Source of the DNA: Sterolibacterium sp964500605
Lineage (GTDB): Bacteria; Pseudomonadota; Gammaproteobacteria; Burkholderiales; Rhodocyclaceae
Direction: 5' to 3'
Length of the DNA stretch: 64,000 bases
Assembly: GCA_964500605.1 (NCBI GenBank)
Contig: CAZCOS010000005.1
Span: 1-64,000 of the forward strand
Shown in pieces: positions 51,138-59,222 of this stretch. Made by a program: the position numbers and the translations under genes. Every line of letters starts with the position of its first letter. Within the stretch, counting starts at the first letter, position 1. The notes beneath the pieces were generated by a model. That model searched no databases, was not told where the DNA came from, and was given only the letters and a program-made list of their open reading frames with translations.

Positions 51138-51586
51138 GCCTGCAGTTTCATTTCGACGAAGTATTCGGTTTCCTTGGGAAAGGCATAGACCGGCAGAACG
51201 GTGATTTCTTCAATTTTCCGGGTGGCAGCGTCGATGCCGCCGGGTGTTTCGGTGGCGATGACGAACCACATGTTAAGGGCGTGTTCCCGCCGGTAGTTGT
51301 GGGCGATTTCCGGCAGGGCGTTGACCTGCTGCGCGACGGATTCGAATCGCTCTTCCGGTACGGCCAGGGCGGCCAGCACGAAAGCCCCACCCATGCGTTC
51401 GACCTGGAACATGGGGCCGAAGCGGGTGAGCACGCGCTGGTCGAGCAGGTGTTTCAGGCGGGTGAGCAGTGTTTCTTCATCGAGCCCCAGTTCGCCGGCG
51501 ACCTGGCGATAAGGCTCGTCGCACAGCGGAAAACCGCCCTGAAGCTGGTTGATGATGCGCCGGTCGGTGTCGTCGAGGGAAATCAT
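51134..51586 (-). CDS. nirG: Siroheme decarboxylase subunit, Lrp/AsnC type (NirG-like)
   Basis: A 150-residue paralogue of the NirH-like protein: TDRRIINQLQGGFPLCDEPY and GLDEETLLTRLKHLLDQRVL form the helix-turn-helix, then GPMFQVERMGGAFVLAALAV and YRREHALNMWFVIATET (about 92-112), the family's H-containing segment. The ending VYAFPKETEYFVEMKL fits NirG. Together with the 50646 gene it would make a two-subunit siroheme decarboxylase, as in AhbA/AhbB. Its start is 70 bp from the preceding cytochrome gene. Confidence 0.82.
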   Translation of the reverse strand: MISLDDTDRRIINQLQGGFPLCDEPYRQVAGELGLDEETLLTRLKHLLDQRVLTRFGPMFQVERMGGAFVLAALAVPEERFESVAQQVNALPEIAHNYRREHALNMWFVIATETPGGIDAATRKIEEITVLPVYAFPKETEYFVEMKLQA

Positions 51587-51656
51587 GGGAGCCTCAAAAC
51601 GCCACGAGCGTCGACGCTGAAACGCCGACGCTCGCGGGAAGAAATGCCGTCAGGAA

Positions 51657-52529
51657 TTACTGCTTGGCGGCGGTGATGTCGGCCTTGGCGTCGATCCCCA
51701 GCGTATAGCCCAGGGAGACGTGGTGGAAACGGCCCAGGGTGCTGTCGTCGTGAATGGCGAAACCGAAGTTGTAGGTCTTGCCGGGAGCCATGGTGATGTC
51801 GCCTTCACCGCCGCCGGCCAGCTTGCGGGTGAAGGTGACGGTCCAGGTGTCGCCCTTCTGCTCGCCCTTGGCTTCGACCAGGCCCTTGCCTCCTTCCATC
51901 ACGCGTTTGTCAGCGACATAGCCATCCACGGCCTTACCCTTGCTCTTCCATTGGATCAGGTCGTAGAACTTACCGGCTTTGACGTCGCCACCAGAAACGT
52001 ACTTCGTCTTCTTGTCGTCCTTGGCATTGGGCATGGTGCGGGCATCACCGTGACAGGTTTCCCAGCAGCCGCTTTGCGAAGCGCGCTCAACCTTGTTGTC
52101 TTCGAGCATCACGGCCAGCTTGACGGGAACATCCTTGTCCATTTTCTCGCCGCCGCCAGCAGGCTGCTTCCAGGTGAAGCGCAGATAGAGGTTCGTGCCG
52201 TCATTGGCGGCCTGAACATCAACCGGAATACTGCCGGCCTTGCCTTTGATGGGCTTGGGTTCATTTTTCTGGCCGCTGGCAATCTTTTTGCCCATGTCGG
52301 CGGCTTCGTCGCTATGGCAATCGACACAGCGTTCGCCTTTCTTGAAGGCTTTCGCGCCACCGTGCTCCGTGCCCTTGGTGATCCATTCGATGGGAGATGC
52401 CCCGGGGTAGAGCAGAACGATTTTCTTGCTTGGAACCTTGCCCCAGTCGGGGGCGGCGGCCGAAGCCGTACCGGCACCCAGAGCAAGGAGAAGGCCAAGG
52501 GCGGAGGATGTGATCAGAGGATGATGCAT
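51657..52529 (-). CDS. Secreted c-type cytochrome with ethylbenzene-dehydrogenase-type heme-binding domain
   Basis: A 290-residue protein with signal peptide MHHPLITSSALGLLLALGAG (ending near TASA). One canonical heme c site, CVDCH (68-72), lies in the N-terminal part. A second motif, SGCWETCHGDARTMP, has the spacing C-x3-C-H (155-160). The rest is a beta sandwich like the heme-binding gamma subunit of ethylbenzene and DMSO dehydrogenase-type enzymes (LYLRFTWKQPAGGG; NFGFAIHDDSTLGRFHHVSL). It lies between nirT and nirG, all on one strand, so it may pass electrons in nitrite reduction. The exact partner is unknown. Confidence 0.8.
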   Translation of the reverse strand: MHHPLITSSALGLLLALGAGTASAAAPDWGKVPSKKIVLLYPGASPIEWITKGTEHGGAKAFKKGERCVDCHSDEAADMGKKIASGQKNEPKPIKGKAGSIPVDVQAANDGTNLYLRFTWKQPAGGGEKMDKDVPVKLAVMLEDNKVERASQSGCWETCHGDARTMPNAKDDKKTKYVSGGDVKAGKFYDLIQWKSKGKAVDGYVADKRVMEGGKGLVEAKGEQKGDTWTVTFTRKLAGGGEGDITMAPGKTYNFGFAIHDDSTLGRFHHVSLGYTLGIDAKADITAAKQ

Positions 52530-52599
52530 GTGAGAGCTCCTTTGAATGGGGTTCGAATTTTGACGTATTTCAAGGAAAAAAGGTGGGGCATGTCTTTTT

Positions 52600-53199
52600 T
52601 TACTCGTCGTCTTCTTCCTTCATGCCTTGAGGTTTCTTGTGGGCGATGCCCTTGTGGCAGTCAATACAGGTCATCTTGTCACGCTGGGCGTTTTCATGCT
52701 GCTTCCTGGCACGCTGTTTTTGCGCATCCGGATTCATGCCGTCGAAACTGTGACAGTTGCGGCATTCACGGGAATCACTTTTTTTCATTCGGTCCCATTC
52801 GTGCTGGGCCAAGGTGAGCCGCTTGGCTTCAAATTTCTCCTTGGTGTCGATCGTGCCGACGATCTTGCCGTAGAGTTCCTGCGAAGCCTGGATCTTGCGC
52901 AGTATCTTATGTGTCCAGTCTTTGGGGACGTGGCAATCCGGGCAGGTGGCGCGTACACCCGTTCGGTTGGAATAGTGAATGGTCTGCTTGTATTCCTGAT
53001 AGACGTTGTCGTGCATCTCGTGGCAGGAGATGCAGAAGTCCATATTGTTGGTGGCTTCCATGCCGGTGTTGAATGCGCCCCAGAAGGCGATCCCGGAAAT
53101 GAAACCGATGACCAGCAGGGTCAGCAGGGAGTATTTCGCGCTGGGGCGTTTGAGAATGGCCCAGAGTCCGGATTTTTGTTCATTCGCGCCGCTGTTCAT
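52600..53199 (-). CDS. nirT: NapC/NirT-family tetraheme membrane cytochrome c
   Basis: A 199-residue protein with one N-terminal membrane anchor (about 24-46) and four heme c motifs: CISCH (56-60), CPDCH (86-90), CRNCH (146-150) and CIDCH (178-182). NapC/NirT proteins oxidise quinol and pass electrons to periplasmic reductases; next to nirS, this is NirT, the usual donor for nitrite reductase. The basic C-terminal tail ends KKPQGMKEEDDE. It is 66 bp after nirS on the same strand. Confidence 0.92.
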   Translation of the reverse strand: MNSGANEQKSGLWAILKRPSAKYSLLTLLVIGFISGIAFWGAFNTGMEATNNMDFCISCHEMHDNVYQEYKQTIHYSNRTGVRATCPDCHVPKDWTHKILRKIQASQELYGKIVGTIDTKEKFEAKRLTLAQHEWDRMKKSDSRECRNCHSFDGMNPDAQKQRARKQHENAQRDKMTCIDCHKGIAHKKPQGMKEEDDE

Positions 53200-53265
53200 T
53201 TTGAGTCCTGTTCATTCATCAATCGAAAAGGGCGGGAAACCCGTGTTCCCCGCCCCGGTGCTTCA

Positions 53266-54981
53266 TCAGTAGATGTCGTGCTGCGTGTTGTAGACGTTGA
53301 ACTTGCCGGTCGGGGTGATCATCTTGGGATCGGTGATCACTTTCTTCACGGCCAGGGTCTTGTCGTCATACACCACGATAGCGGACTGGTCGGTCTTGCC
53401 ACCCCACAGCGAGATCCACACTTCGCTACCATCGGCGCTGTATTCCGGATGTACGGCGCGCTTGATGGCCTTGGTCTCGGGCAGACCGGAGTCCTTGGCG
53501 ACGTTGATGACCTTCACTGGCTTGCTCAAGTCGTCCATGTTCCACACGGCCACGGATTCAGCCAGTGCCTTGTCCGGGTTCTGCGGCGCATCGGCCCAGA
53601 AATGTTTGGATTTGGGGTGGGTCTTGACGAACAGGTTGCCAGGGACGTGCTTGATTTCCTGGACGACCTTCCAGTTGTGAGACTTGTACTTGGCAAACTT
53701 CGGATCGTCCGACGGGGTCGAGATCAAGGTCACCACATCGGCACCCAGGTGGCCCGTGGCCCACACCGGGCCGAACTTGGGATGGACGAAGTTGGCGCCG
53801 CGACCCGGATGGGGAATCTTGGCGACATCGACCAGGGCGGCCAGTTTGCCCAGCTTGGTGTCGACTGCTGCGATCTTGTTCGAGGCATTGGCAGCTACCA
53901 GGAAGTAACGCTTCGAAGCATCCCAGCCGCCGTCATGCAGGAACTTGGCGGAAGCGATGGTGGTGGTTTTCAGGTTTTCGATGTCGGAATAATCCACCAG
54001 CAGGATCTGGCCGGTTTCCTTGATGTTGACCACCCACTCAGGCTTGATGAAGGAGGCCACGATGGAGGCTACACGTGGTTCTGGATGGTATTCACCATCC
54101 ACCGTCATGCCACGGGTGGACACGACCTTGCGAGGCTTCAGCGTGTCGCCATCCATGATGACATACTGAGGCGGCCAGTAGGAGCCAGCGATGGCGTACT
54201 TGTCTTCAAAGCCCTTGAACTTGGAGGTATCCACCGAGCGAGCATCGAAGCCGATCTTTACTTCGGCCACAACGGCGGGTTTTTCCATCCACAGGTCGAT
54301 CAGGGAGAGACGACCGTCGCGACCGATCACATAGACATAGCGACCCGAAGCCGACAGCCGCGAGATATGCACGGCGTAGCCGGTCTTGACGATGGAGCGG
54401 ATTTCCTTCGTGTCGCCGTCGATCAGGGCCACTTCGCCGGTGTCACGCAGGGTGACCGAGAAGACGTTGTTGAGATTGATCTTGTTCATCTGCTTCTTCG
54501 GACGCTGGTCGACCGGCACCATGACTTTCCATGATTCCAGCGTTTCCTTGAAGCTGTATTCGGGCGGGACATCCGGCGTGGTCTGGATGTACTTGGCCAT
54601 CAGGGTGATTTCTTCGGGCGTAAGGATGTCATCGAAGTTCACCATGCCGCCTTCGGTGCCATTCTTGAGTATGCTCTCCAGGCGCTTCTGGCCGAGCTTC
54701 AGCGTACCGCCTTCCTGGGTCGAGCCATCCGCAAGCTTCTTGGACCAGTGCGGTTCCAGGTTCTTGCCGGTTGCACCCTTGCGCAGCACACCGTGGCAGC
54801 CGGCGCAGCGTTCGAAGTAAATTTTCTTGGCGGCGGCTTTTTCGTCAGCCGTCAGCTGGATGGCTGGAGCCGCTGCTTCTGCGGCAGCCGGTGCGGCTTG
54901 CTGGGCGTGTGCTGCACCGAACAGCCCGGAAATTGCCAGGGTCAGAAGGCTGGCACCTGTTGTCTTTTTGAGGTCTTTCAT
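53266..54981 (-). CDS. nirS: Cytochrome cd1 nitrite reductase NirS
   Basis: NirS reduces nitrite to nitric oxide in the periplasm during denitrification. The 571-residue precursor has a signal peptide (to about 26, SGLFGAAHA), a c-heme domain with CAGCH (59-63), and an eight-bladed propeller that binds heme d1. Visible d1 and active-site residues include VHISRLSASGRYVYVIGRDG (about 222-241), EYHPEPRVASIVA (about 345) and the FVHPKFGPVW histidine (about 392). GGAG lies just before the ATG at 54981. It heads a minus-strand run of nirT, cytochrome, nirG, nirH and nirJ. Confidence 0.97.
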   Translation of the reverse strand: MKDLKKTTGASLLTLAISGLFGAAHAQQAAPAAAEAAAPAIQLTADEKAAAKKIYFERCAGCHGVLRKGATGKNLEPHWSKKLADGSTQEGGTLKLGQKRLESILKNGTEGGMVNFDDILTPEEITLMAKYIQTTPDVPPEYSFKETLESWKVMVPVDQRPKKQMNKINLNNVFSVTLRDTGEVALIDGDTKEIRSIVKTGYAVHISRLSASGRYVYVIGRDGRLSLIDLWMEKPAVVAEVKIGFDARSVDTSKFKGFEDKYAIAGSYWPPQYVIMDGDTLKPRKVVSTRGMTVDGEYHPEPRVASIVASFIKPEWVVNIKETGQILLVDYSDIENLKTTTIASAKFLHDGGWDASKRYFLVAANASNKIAAVDTKLGKLAALVDVAKIPHPGRGANFVHPKFGPVWATGHLGADVVTLISTPSDDPKFAKYKSHNWKVVQEIKHVPGNLFVKTHPKSKHFWADAPQNPDKALAESVAVWNMDDLSKPVKVINVAKDSGLPETKAIKRAVHPEYSADGSEVWISLWGGKTDQSAIVVYDDKTLAVKKVITDPKMITPTGKFNVYNTQHDIY

Positions 54982-55088
54982 CTCGAACTCCACTCCTTGG
55001 TTTTGAAATTGATTGCAACAACATGACCTGAAACAACGGCCAATCCTGGAACATGGCGTCATCGTCCTGTTTTCAGCGGGACTATACC

Positions 55089-55102
55089 TTGACGCGGATC
55101 AA
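55089..55102. promoter_or_regulatory. FNR/DNR-type binding box between nirS and nirE
   Basis: TTGACGCGGATCAA fits the dimeric FNR/DNR/NnrR consensus TTGAY-N4-RTCAA. It lies 108 bp before the nirS start and 74 bp before the longest start of nirE, so a single box could control both divergent units under low oxygen or nitric oxide. Confidence 0.75.
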
Positions 55103-55175
55103 GGTTTTATATCACAACTCATTCAGAGTGACGACATCCGATTGGCCTTCATGATCCAGAAAGGAACAAGGCATA

Positions 55176-56135
55176 ATGCGCAGCCCGAATCTCCTACAAG
55201 CCTCGGGATGGCTCGATCTGGCAGCATCGATGTTATTTCGCAGCCGCCGTCCTGCTGTTCGTCCCTCCCCTTTTTTTCGTACTCTGAGCTCCACCATGAT
55301 GCCGCCTCCCGAAGACACGATGGCCCCTCCCGAAACCCTGTTGCATGCACACAACGAAGGGAAGGTCTATCTGGTGGGCGGCGGGCCGGGTGACCCGGAG
55401 CTGCTGACCTTGCGGGCCGCCCGTCTCATCCGCGAGGCCGAGGTGATCGTCCACGATCATCTGGTTAATCCGGACATTCTCGATCTGGCCGCCCCCGCCA
55501 CCGAGCGTATTTACGTCGGCAAGGAAGCCGGGAACCACACCCTGCCGCAAGAGCGCATCAACCTGCTGCTCGTTGAGCTCGCCCGACAAGGCCGAAAGGT
55601 CGTGCGCCTCAAAGGGGGGGATCCCTTTATCTTCGGACGAGGTGGCGAGGAGCTCGAAACCCTGTTCGAGCAGGGCATTCCCTTTGAAGTGGTTCCGGGT
55701 GTTTCTGCGGCACTGGGCATGGCCGCCTACACCGGGATTCCGCTGACGCACCGGGAATACGCCCAGTCCTGCATCTTTGCAACAGGCCACCTGAAAGACG
55801 GTAGTTGTCATCTCGATTGGGCCGCTCTGGCTCGTCCGCGCCAGACGGTGGTGATCTACATGGGTATCGCCAGTCTGGAAGAAATTCGTCGGGAACTGAC
55901 TCAACACGGGCTTTCTCCGGAAACTCCCGTTGCCGTCGTACAAAACGCCACTTTGCCTAACCAGCATTGTCTGGTGACGGATCTGGCCCATCTACCCGAA
56001 TCCGTCGCTCAGGCTGGAATGAAGCCCCCCGCTTTGATTGTCATCGGTGAAGTGGTCCGCTTTCATAAAAAGCTGGCCTGGTTCGGCATCGGGGAAGACG
56101 GAAAAATCAAGGAATATCTCCGGCAGGAAGCCTGA
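55176..56135 (+). CDS. nirE: Uroporphyrinogen-III C-methyltransferase (NirE/CobA-type)
   Basis: This enzyme puts two methyl groups from SAM onto uroporphyrinogen III to make precorrin-2, the entry to siroheme and heme d1. The domain begins KVYLVGGGPGDPELLTLRAA (about residue 63) and contains VVRLKGGDPFIFGRGGEEL (about 143-161) and PFEVVPGVSAALGMAAYTGI (about 169-188), the SUMT signatures. From 55176 it has 320 codons; the first 40 residues look unusual, and internal ATGs at 55296 and 55320 would match the family length better. AAAGGAACAAGG before 55176 is a possible ribosome site. It is divergent from nirS. Confidence 0.9.
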   Translation: MRSPNLLQASGWLDLAASMLFRSRRPAVRPSPFFRTLSSTMMPPPEDTMAPPETLLHAHNEGKVYLVGGGPGDPELLTLRAARLIREAEVIVHDHLVNPDILDLAAPATERIYVGKEAGNHTLPQERINLLLVELARQGRKVVRLKGGDPFIFGRGGEELETLFEQGIPFEVVPGVSAALGMAAYTGIPLTHREYAQSCIFATGHLKDGSCHLDWAALARPRQTVVIYMGIASLEEIRRELTQHGLSPETPVAVVQNATLPNQHCLVTDLAHLPESVAQAGMKPPALIVIGEVVRFHKKLAWFGIGEDGKIKEYLRQEA

Positions 56136-56204
56136 TCCGCCCTGTTTCGGGGAGAAGCCCTAGAATACGGGCTTTCCTCCTGCCGTCCTGCTGGATGCTG
56201 TCTC

Positions 56205-57287
56205 ATGACGTTAGCGCAAGCTGTCCACTCCGCCACTATTTTTGAGCCACAAGCGCGCGCTGAAGACCTTTACCTGTTTTCCGAAGGTCGGCATGGCCTG
56301 TGTTATCAGTGGCTAGGGGCCTTGCCGGAAATTCGTCAGGAAGAAAGTGGCGACGGGGAAAATGCCCGGTGGGTGCATGGCGTCTGCTTCCGTCTCTGGC
56401 AGCCCGAAGCGGAATGGCTCGCACTCGTCGGGCCGTTCAATCACTGGAATGCACAGTCACACCGCATGATTCCGCTCGCCCATCGTGGCGTGTGGGAGAT
56501 TTTCGTGCCGGGCTTGCCCGAAGGCTCTGTTTACCGCTTTGAAGCACAACTTCACGGCGAAGCGGCTCCTTGTCGTCTCGCCGACCCCTGTGCGCGGCAA
56601 TGGGCCGATGCGACAGAGCAACTGGCCCGAGTTCCCGCCACAAAAGAGTTTGTCTGGCGGGACGGAGCCTGGTTAGGGCGACGATCCATGGCCAAACGTT
56701 CGTCCGTCGCGCCCACCTTGTATCGTTTCAATCCGGGGGAAACGCTGCTTCTGGCCAAGGGCGACCCAGAAGCGTTACAACGGTCAGCGGCGGAGCTCGT
56801 TACCCAAGCCCGTGCAGCCGGAGCCACGGCGGTTGTGCTCTCGCTGCACCCGAAAGCGGGTGAAATCAGTCACTTTGCACCCGATCAAAATCTGGGTACA
56901 CCAGATGACTGGAAATGCTGGATCGATGCCTGCCACCGCGCCAACCTTGCGGTTTTGCTCGACTGGCCAGGCGGGACGCAAATGGCCTGCTTTCATGGGC
57001 TTTCTCCTGAATCCAAAAGTCTGTTGCTCTCCAGTGCGCGCTATTGGCTGGATGAATTTCATCTGGATGGCCTGCGCGTGACAGGCCTGACCGGGCTCAT
57101 GGCCAGCGACCCAGCGTTCACCATTCGCTTTTTTCAGGAGCTTCATCTCCTGATGCAAAGAGAATTTCCCGGGACATGGCGCATTGCCGCACCTTCCTCA
57201 CTTTCCTCACTTTCTATTTCCCAGCTGACGACCGCCGTTCATCAAGGCGGTTTGGGCTTCAGCTTTCTGGAAAAGGATGAGGGATAG
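56205..57287 (+). CDS. GlgB-like (glycogen branching enzyme family) protein without catalytic residues
   Basis: A 360-residue protein. An N-terminal carbohydrate-binding CBM48 domain (about 50-125, FRLWQPEAEWLALVGPFNHW and RFEAQLHG) precedes part of an alpha-amylase-like barrel. GlgB proteins normally exceed 600 residues. In YWLDEFHLDGLRVTGLTGLM the nucleophile position of the family (LRVDAV) is Thr, and in TWRIAAPSSLSS the acid/base Glu of the AEES motif is also lost. Hence it is likely not a branching enzyme; a sugar-binding or scaffold role is possible. The reading frame is intact, so it may be under selection. It is on the strand of mrp, 114 bp upstream. Confidence 0.75.
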   Translation: MTLAQAVHSATIFEPQARAEDLYLFSEGRHGLCYQWLGALPEIRQEESGDGENARWVHGVCFRLWQPEAEWLALVGPFNHWNAQSHRMIPLAHRGVWEIFVPGLPEGSVYRFEAQLHGEAAPCRLADPCARQWADATEQLARVPATKEFVWRDGAWLGRRSMAKRSSVAPTLYRFNPGETLLLAKGDPEALQRSAAELVTQARAAGATAVVLSLHPKAGEISHFAPDQNLGTPDDWKCWIDACHRANLAVLLDWPGGTQMACFHGLSPESKSLLLSSARYWLDEFHLDGLRVTGLTGLMASDPAFTIRFFQELHLLMQREFPGTWRIAAPSSLSSLSISQLTTAVHQGGLGFSFLEKDEG

Positions 57288-57401
57288 GCATGGAACTTGA
57301 GTCAAGACCCGTTCCGAAAAGAGGTTTTGGCGGCAAGAGATGAATAAGTGGAATAAAATGCTCGGCTATTCCTTACCGCCCCATCGCCCCCGGAGAAAGC
57401 C

Positions 57402-58490
57402 ATGAGCCTTAGCGAAGCCCAGATTCAAACCGCCTTGAAAGAACTGATCGATCCTAACACAGGAAAGGATTTCGTGAGTGGGCGCAGCGTCCGCCAGGTC
57501 AAGGTGGAAGGCGACAAGGTTTCGCTGAATATCGAGCTGGGTTACCCCGCACAAAGCCAGATTGAGCCGATTCGTACGCTGGTGACGAATCATTTGAAAG
57601 CCCAACCCGGCGTGGGGCAGGTCGCCGTGAATGTGCAGACCAAAATTGTGGCCCATGTCGTTCAGAAAGGCACCAAGCGGATCGACGGCGTGCGCAACAT
57701 CATCGCCGTGGCCTCGGGCAAAGGGGGGGTGGGTAAATCAACGACGGCAGCCAATCTCGCATTGGCTCTGGCAGCGGAAGGTGCGCGGGTCGGCCTGCTG
57801 GATGCCGACATCTACGGCCCCTCGCAGCCAACCATGATGGGCGTGGCCGGTCAGCCGGAATCGCCCGACGGCAAGAGCATGTTGCCCATGAAAGCCCATG
57901 GCCTTCAAGTCATGTCCATCGGCTTTCTGATCGACCCGGAAACGCCCATGGTCTGGCGCGGCCCGATGGTCACCCAGGCCTTGCAGCAGCTACTCAACGA
58001 CACGCGCTGGGATGATCTCGATTACCTCATCGTCGATATGCCGCCGGGCACGGGGGATACACAGCTTACGCTGGCGCAGAAGGTTCCCGTGACGGGAGCG
58101 GTCATCGTGACCACCCCACAGGACATCGCCCTGCTCGATGCTCGCAAGGGGCTCAAGATGTTCGAAAAGGTCGGCATCCCGATCCTGGGCATCGTCGAAA
58201 ACATGAGTACCCACATCTGCTCAAAATGCGGCCATGAAGAGCACATCTTCGGTGAAGGCGGGGCGATGCGCATGGCTCAGGATTACGAGGTGGAAGTGCT
58301 GGGCTGCCTGCCGCTGGATATCGGCATCCGCGAAAGCACCGACACGGGCACGCCCAGTGTCATTGCCGCACCGGATGGCCATGTTTCCACGCTGTACAAG
58401 GCCATTGCCCGACGGGTTGCCGTGAAAGTTGCGCAGCAGGCCAGGGAACTGACCACCAAATTCCCGGCCATCGTCGTGCAAAATACATGA
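57402..58490 (+). CDS. Iron-sulfur cluster carrier Mrp/ApbC
   Basis: A 362-residue P-loop ATPase of the Mrp/NBP35 group, which carries Fe-S clusters to target proteins. The N-terminal DUF59-like domain (about 1-85) is followed by the deviant Walker A motif VASGKGGVGKSTTAANLALA (about 107-126), LLDADIYGPSQPTMMG, IVDMPPGTGDTQLTL and a C-terminal ENMSTHICSKCGHEEHIFGE (about 268-287) with the CxxC cluster ligand. Length is usual. The end overlaps the MOSC gene by 4 bp. Confidence 0.95.
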   Translation: MSLSEAQIQTALKELIDPNTGKDFVSGRSVRQVKVEGDKVSLNIELGYPAQSQIEPIRTLVTNHLKAQPGVGQVAVNVQTKIVAHVVQKGTKRIDGVRNIIAVASGKGGVGKSTTAANLALALAAEGARVGLLDADIYGPSQPTMMGVAGQPESPDGKSMLPMKAHGLQVMSIGFLIDPETPMVWRGPMVTQALQQLLNDTRWDDLDYLIVDMPPGTGDTQLTLAQKVPVTGAVIVTTPQDIALLDARKGLKMFEKVGIPILGIVENMSTHICSKCGHEEHIFGEGGAMRMAQDYEVEVLGCLPLDIGIRESTDTGTPSVIAAPDGHVSTLYKAIARRVAVKVAQQARELTTKFPAIVVQNT

Positions 58491-59197
58491 ACGAAGCCTC
58501 CGGACGCGTCATTGGACGCATCGGTGCCACCTTGCTGGGCCCGGCGGTTCCTACCCGTCGTCCGGGTTTTTCCACCGCAATCGCCAAATATCCGCTTACC
58601 GGCCCCATTACCATCGGAACGCTGGGGCTGGTGGGCGACGAGCAAGGCGACCGGGAAGCCCACGGTGGCCCGGACAAGGCCGTTCATTGCTATGCCTTCG
58701 AGCACTACGCTGCGTGGAAGACAGAGCTTGGCCCACTTCCCCTGCTCGACGCACCGGGTGCGTTTGGCGAAAATCTTTCGACCGAGGGGGTGGATGAATG
58801 GACGCTGTGTCTGGGCGACCGCCTTCAGGCCGGAAGCGTCGTTCTCGAAATCGCCCAGGGCCGCCAGCCCTGCTGGAAGCTCAACGACCGCTTTGGACAG
58901 AAAGATATGGCCCGGCGGCTTCAGAACACGCTGCGAACAGGCTGGTATTGCCGGGTGCTGACGCCGGGCACATTGACAGCGGGCGATGAACTCCTTCTTC
59001 TCGAACGCCCCCATCCCGAGTGGACGGTTGCCCGCCTGATGGAAGTGCTTTATCACCGCTGTCTCGATCCCGAAATTCTGACGCAGGTCCAGTCCCTGCC
59101 CCTCGTGCCCGGCTGGCGCAAACTCGTTGAACAGCGCTTGACCAGCCGTGCCGTCGAAGACTGGCAAAAGCGGCTGGAGGGCCCGCCCTCCTCATAA
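58487..59197 (+). CDS. MOSC-domain protein (YiiM-like)
   Basis: A 236-residue protein with the molybdenum-cofactor sulfurase C-terminal (MOSC) domain: GDEQGDREAHGGPDKAVHCY (about 50-69), GAFGENLSTEGVDEWTLCLG (about 91-110) and IAQGRQPCWKLNDRFGQ (about 124-140) with the conserved Cys. YiiM-type members detoxify N-hydroxylated compounds with molybdenum. The ATGA overlap with mrp implies co-translation. Confidence 0.9.
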   Translation: MNEASGRVIGRIGATLLGPAVPTRRPGFSTAIAKYPLTGPITIGTLGLVGDEQGDREAHGGPDKAVHCYAFEHYAAWKTELGPLPLLDAPGAFGENLSTEGVDEWTLCLGDRLQAGSVVLEIAQGRQPCWKLNDRFGQKDMARRLQNTLRTGWYCRVLTPGTLTAGDELLLLERPHPEWTVARLMEVLYHRCLDPEILTQVQSLPLVPGWRKLVEQRLTSRAVEDWQKRLEGPPSS

Positions 59198-59222
59198 AAA
59201 TCATCCCTTGCCGGAGGTAAAC

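Noticed and set aside
52560..52573. FNR-like TTGACGTATTTCAA upstream of the nir-linked cytochrome
   Set aside because: One half-site is degenerate and it lies only ~31-44 bp before the start codon, too close to act as an ordinary activator site.
49605..54534. Long plus-strand open frames (475 and 635 codons) across nirJ-nirS
   Set aside because: They run antisense to strongly supported nir genes and have no recognisable domains.
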